From: Agroathelia rolfsii
Taxonomy: Eukaryota > Basidiomycota > Agaricomycetes > Amylocorticiales > Amylocorticiaceae
Length of the DNA: 64,000 nucleotides
Assembly: GCA_018343915.1 (NCBI GenBank)
Contig: JABRWF010000007.1
Location: forward strand, 4,030,001-4,094,000
Reading direction: 5' to 3'
The notes under the pieces are model-generated. The model saw only the letters and a program-made list of their open reading frames with translations. It had not been told where the DNA came from and did not search any database. Positions within the stretch are counted from its first letter, which is position 1. The number at the start of each line of letters is the position of its first letter. The position numbers and the translations under genes are program-made. This document shows, piece after piece, positions 58,661 to 64,000 of this stretch.

Positions 58661-61600
58661 AATACGTTCAAAATAGACTTTCTTCCTTCTCTTCCTGTAA
58701 CAATATCTCCATTTCTTCTTCTTCCTATTCTTCTCTCACTGGTGCGAATGGACAGCACCTCAAGATTCCTATTATGTTCCATGGACCCTTTCAAAATATT
58801 TCTACTTTTGCAATGATTGACTCCGGTGCCTCTTCCTCATTTGTAAATTATCGATACGTACAAAAACACAAAATTCCTACAAAAAAATTACTCCGTCCTA
58901 TTCCTCTGTATAATATAGATAACTCCGCCAATCAGATTGGGAAAATCGAATCCGTTGCTATACTAGACACTACAATTGGATCAGAAAGAAAGTACCTGCC
59001 GTTATGCATTGTCGATATTGGTCAGGAAGACGTCATCCTGGGTATTGACTGGCTCCAGCTAGAAAATCCCATAATCAATTGGAAATCCGCAGAGGTCACT
59101 TTCCTACCTGAAAAGGAAGTTATACAAGCCACCACTACTATGCCGTCGGGTTACGAAGACTTTGCCGACGTATTCTCTGAAGAAGAAGCAAGTAGACTAC
59201 CTAGTCACAAGTCATCTGACCATAAGATTGAGTTGCTTGATGAAACCAAGCTCAGACGAGGGCATGTATACCCCCTCAGCAGCAACGAGACTGACGCACT
59301 CAATGAATGGATAGATGACAACCTGGCCAAGGGGTACATTCGCAAATCTGAAAGTGAATTCGCCGCACCTATGTTCTTTGTCCCAAAGAAAAATGGGAAA
59401 CTCCACCCCGTCCAGGATTACCGAGCCCTCAATGAACAGACTGTCAAAAACGCGTATCCCCTCCCCTTGATTTCTGAAATTGTAGAACATATGACCCAAT
59501 TTCGCTGGTTTACCAAGATTGACCTCTGTGCTGGATTCAACAATATTTGGATCAGAGAAGGAGATGAATGTAAGGCCGCCTTCATCACCTTGCATGGCTT
59601 ATTCAAACCGTTGGTCATGCCGTTTGGACTCTGTAATGCCCCCTCATCAATGCAGGCTCTTATGGATGACATTCTCCTTCATCTAGTTCAGCTAGGATTT
59701 GTACGAGTCTATATTGATGATGTCATTATTGGAGCCAAGAACAAGGAAAAGTTACAAGAGGTGACTAGGGAAGTCCTATCCATCTTGAGGGAACATAACC
59801 TCTACGGGAATCTGGATAAGTTTGAGGTGGAAAAACCAGAGGTTAATATCCTAGGCTTTATCGTCTCTTATCGTCAAGTTCGTATGGACCCAGAAAAGGT
59901 CAAACCCATCCTTGAATGGCCAACCCCAAAAAACGTCAAGGAAGTGCGGAAGTTCCGAGGTTTAGCCAATTATTACCAATGATTTATCCGGGATTTTGGA
60001 AAAATCTGCAAGCCCTTGGATTGTCTCACAGGGAAGGTTGACTGGACCTGGGGAACAGAAGAACAAGAAAGCTTTGAAACACTCAAGCAAGCCTTCAGCA
60101 CTGCCCCCGTCCTACGCTCTTACGATCAAAAGGCTCCAACACGAGTTGAAACCAATGCCTCTTCTTATGCCACCGGAGCCGTCCTTAGTCAGAAGGATGA
60201 ATCAGGTGCTTGGCACCCAATAGCCTTCCTTTCCCAGTCCATGAACGACGCCAAAAGAAACTATGATATCTGGGATAAGGAAATGTTAGGGGTTATTTGC
60301 GCTCTAGATCACTGGCGCCATCTGCTTCAAGGCCTACCCGAGCCCTTTGAAATCTGGACAGATCATAAGAACCTGGAATATTGGACAACGGCTCGCAACT
60401 TAACCCGACAACAAGCCCGATGGTCCCTCTTCCTGGCAGATTTCAATTTCCGTATTCACTACCAGAAGGGTGCCGAGAACGGCAAGGCCGATGCGCTATC
60501 ACGACGTCCTGATCTTCAGGTCTCGGATGCCGAGGATAATCAGGATGTCGTTTTACTTGATCCCAAGCTATTCCGGATAAACGCCGCCAGACGAGGTCAT
60601 GTGCTTATGGATGGAGAATCCGAGCTGCTCAAGAAAATCCGGAATGCTTCCCCTGAAGCAGAGGTTGTAGAGGCGCTTCGGTTGGTCAAAGATTTAGGAC
60701 CTGTCAAACTTCAAAGGGGATTAGAAGAATGGAATCAGGAAAATGGGATTATCCTATGACAAGGAAGGGTTTATGTACCAGCAGACAAGGAAATACGTAC
60801 CCAGGTCATTTCAATGTACCACAATAGTTTGCTCAGTGGCCATCCCGGTCAACATAAGACTCTCGAACTAGTATCCCGCAACTACTGGTGGCCCGGTATG
60901 ACCAAAGCCGTAAACGAATACATGGAAACTTGTCAAACCTGCATTCAGAATAAATCCTCCCGACTACCTGCCTTTGGCCCCCTAGAACCTCTACCTACGC
61001 CTGTTCGCCCTTGGGATCATATTACAATGGACATGATTGTCAAACTTCCGGATTCGCAAGGCTATGACAGCATCCTCGTAGTAGTCGATAGGTTTTCCAA
61101 AATGACCCATATCATACCAACTACGGAGAAAATCAATGCCATTGGAATAGCAGAACTCTTGTGGTCACAAGTATTCAAGCTCCACGGTTTGCCATCGCGG
61201 ATTACTTCCAATAGGGGACCCCAGTTTGCGAGCAAGGTCATGCGCGAAGTTCATAAACGTTTGGGTATTACCACAGCCATGTCCACAGCATACCACCCGC
61301 AGACAGATGGCCAATCAGAACGTGTCAATCAAGAACTGGAAGCATATCTGAGGTTCTTTGTTTCACACCGGCAGGATAACTGGGCCCGACTACTCCCGTC
61401 TGCTGAGTTTGCTCTGAATAACTGACAACACTCGGCTACCAAGATATCCCCATTCCGAATGAACTACGGGTTTGACCCACGAATGGATTTTTCCCTTACC
61501 GGCCTTTTCGAAACTCCTGCCATAGAAGATTGGATGCATGTGATATTAGATGCACAAGCTGATGCTCAGGCCGCTCTCAATCTAGCAGCAGAGAAAATGA

Positions 61601-62202
61601 AAGAATCCTTCGATAAACACGTTCGAGAAAGCCCTCAATGGAAAAAGGGTGACAAGGTCTGGTTATCCACAGAAAACCTGAAAACTTCCCAGCCAACCAA
61701 AAAACTAGCTGCCAAGTTTGCAGGACCCTATGAGATTCTAGAAAGAATTGGTCCTCTCGCCTATTGACTGAAAATCCCTTGTACTTGGTCTATACATGAT
61801 GTTTTCCACGTTTCTCTCTTATCTGGTCACAAGCCATCAGACCGGGACCAACCACCACCTGAACCTGTAGAGGTTGAAGGAGAAGAAGAATGGGAGGTTG
61901 CTCAGATTAAGGACTCCAGGATCTCTGGAAGACCCAAGAGGCTCGAATATCTTGTTAGCTGGAAAGACGCTCTAGGTGAAGACAATTGGGAACCCGCAGA
62001 TCACCTGACACACGCCAAGGCTAGGATACGGGATTTCCATAAAAGGCACCCCAATGCACCTAAATGCTTAAACGCTGCAGTCTTTGGGGAATTACCTTTT
62101 AGGCCAATCGAAAACTATACGGAAACAACGACAAAGGAAAACGCGGGATGGGAACTAGGGAAGTTCCGGAGTAACTCCCTTGAGAAGGGGGTAATGTTAT
62201 GA
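58618..62202 (+). pseudogene. Gy7 pol: protease-RT-RNase H-integrase-chromodomain
   Basis: Single -1 frame, no indels. Protease AMIDSGASSSF, RT VYIDDVIIG, RNase H with TNASSY (Asp-to-Asn) and TDHKNL, integrase HPGQH...CQTC, core D (TMDMIVK), then TSNRGPQF (Asp-to-Asn), E (GQSERV), chromodomain. Four nonsense codons (59980, 60757, 61423, 61765) are all TGA and all at Arg positions of sister copies. Two catalytic Asp losses make it dead despite young LTRs. The stop TGA (62200-62202) lies inside the LTR. Confidence 0.92.
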
Positions 62203-64000
62203 GTTGGGGATTTTTTGCATTTTCTTTACGGACATGTACATATTTTTATTATATTTTTACGATTTTATTTGACCGAGTTATGGACAAAATACCTTGCAGG
62301 CGACATCTTGACGCGCGTGTGACTGGCTGTGTTAGCCCCACGTGACAGGAGTGCTCGTGACAAGAGTATATTAGGAAGGCGGAGTCTAGATCATTCCTTT
62401 TCATCAAAAGGTCTAGACTCAGGAACCAGGGTCGTTCCGATCACTGTGCAATTACTAAGGAGTACTAGACTCATCACTCCGATCGGTTGCTCATCGGACT
62501 TAGTCATAAAGCACTGCCCCTGCATTTGACACGATCTTGCTTACGAACCCCGACTGCGCACAGACCTTCGAGGCTGCGCACGGGCCCTTTCATTTATGTA
62601 TAAATACAAGCATGTAGCCCTTACCTGAACCTTAGCTTCGACCTTTTTGCCTTCAGGTAAGGGCAACCCCCCCTCTTTGTCATGAGTTGATCTTATGGCT
62701 TATCTTGTTCTCCTAATTTTTCTATATTTTCTACTATTTTTCTTGAATTTATATCTTTTGATTTGAGTGTATAGGATTTATTTCTTTATTTTTGGTTTAT
62801 TGTTGCTTTGTTCATATGGTACTGTACTTCATTTGGGTATGCTTCCTGATCTTCTGATGTACATCATTGATTTGCTTCTCCCATCTTTGATGCTTCTTTC
62901 ATCTTTGATCTTTCCCATACTGTACTTCTGTTCTAACTCCCTTGATCCTTTCTCTTTCCTTTCTTCTATTTCCCTTGATGTGGAGTTAAGGACTATTCTT
63001 AGAGTACTTGTAAACAGTATATAGAGGCCTGCCCTTGGGGCCTTTGCAATCCAGCTTGACCACCTTTTGCCCTCTGAGTCATTCTCACTCACACCTGAAA
63101 GTTCTTATCTCCCACTCTCTCTCTTGTGTGTTTTACCCCCCCCCATCATCATTTTGACTTGTTATACCTGGACCCCAAGGTTAAGGGGATATGCTGTGAC
63201 TCCATGCTCTAAGGGAGTATAATACTGAGTGAAAGCATGTGTCACCATGATGTGTGAACATGGACTCCTAGGATCAGGGAGTATAAAGAATTGTGTCTAG
63301 TCCAAGACAGCATGTCCCATCTGGCAAAGGGACTTTAAAGAATACCAGTAATTATATGTTGCATGGAAGCCTTTATGAAACAGTGGGAGACCTTGCCTCT
63401 AGGTCTTTAAATATGAGTTGCACCTCCCTACTGGGGGAGATTAAAGATATCAGTAGTACCCCCCCCCCTTTGCCTAGCCTTCCCAGGCTAGATGTGTTTG
63501 GTTGGTTTGAGTCATGAGTGACCCATGACACTCTTGTATCCCCTACATAAATTCACTAATATATTTTGCCTTCAGGCTTACATACGTCCTAGCCCCCTCC
63601 CTCTCTCTCTCCTATTTCCCCCTTATTAAGTGTAAGGCCTATAAGGCATCTTAGTAAGCGCATAAGGCCTCGCTATAAGGAGGCGTCTAAGTGTTTTAAA
63701 GTCCCTAATACATCAGAGGGCACACGTGTGATAGAAGTCCTATTCATTTAGGCCAGGGCAGTAACAAGTCCCTGCAAACATTTTGTAGACCACGGTGGGC
63801 TAAGCCGCCTATTCTGAGTAAGAAGTACGACCACAGTATTTGACACGAAGCGAGTAACACGGGAAGACAAATGTCTGGAGTACCAATATGCAAGCTTAGT
63901 AAAGTACTAAGGAAGTACCCTATTACGAAAGGATAGCAACGGGAGCACGTGGGTGTTCGTACATATCCAACCAAGTCATACACGTAAAACCCGGCTTTAC
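62195..64000 (+). repeat. Gy7 3' LTR (LTR-E), split by solo LTR-F, runs off the window
   Basis: 62195-62687 plus 63536-64000; by alignment to the 5' LTR about 65 nt remain beyond the edge. Preceded by purine tract GAGAAGGGGGTAA. Confidence 0.92.
62688..63530 (+). repeat. solo LTR-F
   Basis: 843 bp, TGTCATGAGTTGATC...GACCCATGACA, perfect CTCTT duplications (62683-62687, 63531-63535). Unlike LTR-B/C/E except at its ends. Youngest event in the right-hand nest. Confidence 0.9.

Larger units (their letters stand above)
55716..64000 (+). mobile_element. Gy7: Ty3/Gypsy chromovirus, nearly complete
   Basis: 5' LTR-E 55716-56728, gag, pol, 3' LTR from 62195 running off the window. Innermost large element of the right-hand nest. 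The LTR pair differs at about five of the first 484 sites, all transitions. Confidence 0.93.

Noticed and set aside
1..64000. Host protein-coding genes
   Set aside because: Every long frame belongs to a mobile element or the zinc-cluster remnant. I found no other conserved protein.

Overview
The window is a dense nest of LTR retrotransposons with no recognisable host housekeeping gene, rRNA, tRNA or CRISPR array. A filamentous fungus is suggested by the Ty3/Gypsy chromoviruses (Tf1/sushi-like and marY1-like, with C-terminal chromodomains), the Ty1/Copia elements primed by a half initiator-Met tRNA, short introns and a Zn2Cys6-type gene. An agaricomycete-type basidiomycete is my best guess, but I cannot prove it from sequence alone.

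Names used here: Gy1-Gy7 are Gypsy elements, Co1-Co2 are Copia elements, and LTR-A to LTR-H are LTR families. Layout: 1-3536 is the 5' part of Gy1 (minus). It is inserted in the gag of Co1 (3537-4878, minus). 4879-8315 is a mosaic of LTR-H, solo LTR-A copies and a Gypsy integrase remnant. 8316-19071 is LTR-G, split by the complete AT-rich Copia element Co2 (8672-18797). 19100-21069 is a decayed zinc-cluster gene (plus), split by a solo LTR-A. 21147-30359 is Gy2, a full-length Gypsy element (minus). 30490-44745 is Gy3 (minus), split by a solo LTR-E (33320-41510) that itself contains the complete Gy4 (33400-40582, plus). 44746-50819 is Gy5 (minus), cut by Gy6 (50820-55715, plus), which is cut by Gy7 (55716-end, plus), whose 3' LTR holds a solo LTR-F.

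The order of events can be read from 5-bp target-site duplications, most of them perfect, and from reading frames that resume across the insertions. The right side is at least five levels deep (Gy3 > Gy5 > Gy6 > Gy7 > LTR-F).

The Tf1-like elements share three mechanisms visible in the DNA. First, gag and pol are in a -1 frame relation, with a GGGTTTT slippery heptamer, a 5-6 nt spacer and a covarying hairpin. Second, the sequence after the LTR is complementary to an 11-12 nt segment about 33 nt downstream of the LTR TATA box, which indicates self-priming. Third, pol ends in a chromodomain. Gy3 has its own -1 frameshift hairpin. Co2 carries a spliced upstream gene and a second extra ORF before gag-pol, and five Gcn4/AP-1-like sites in its LTR. 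Decay is dominated by C-to-T/G-to-A transitions, notably CGA-to-TGA stops.
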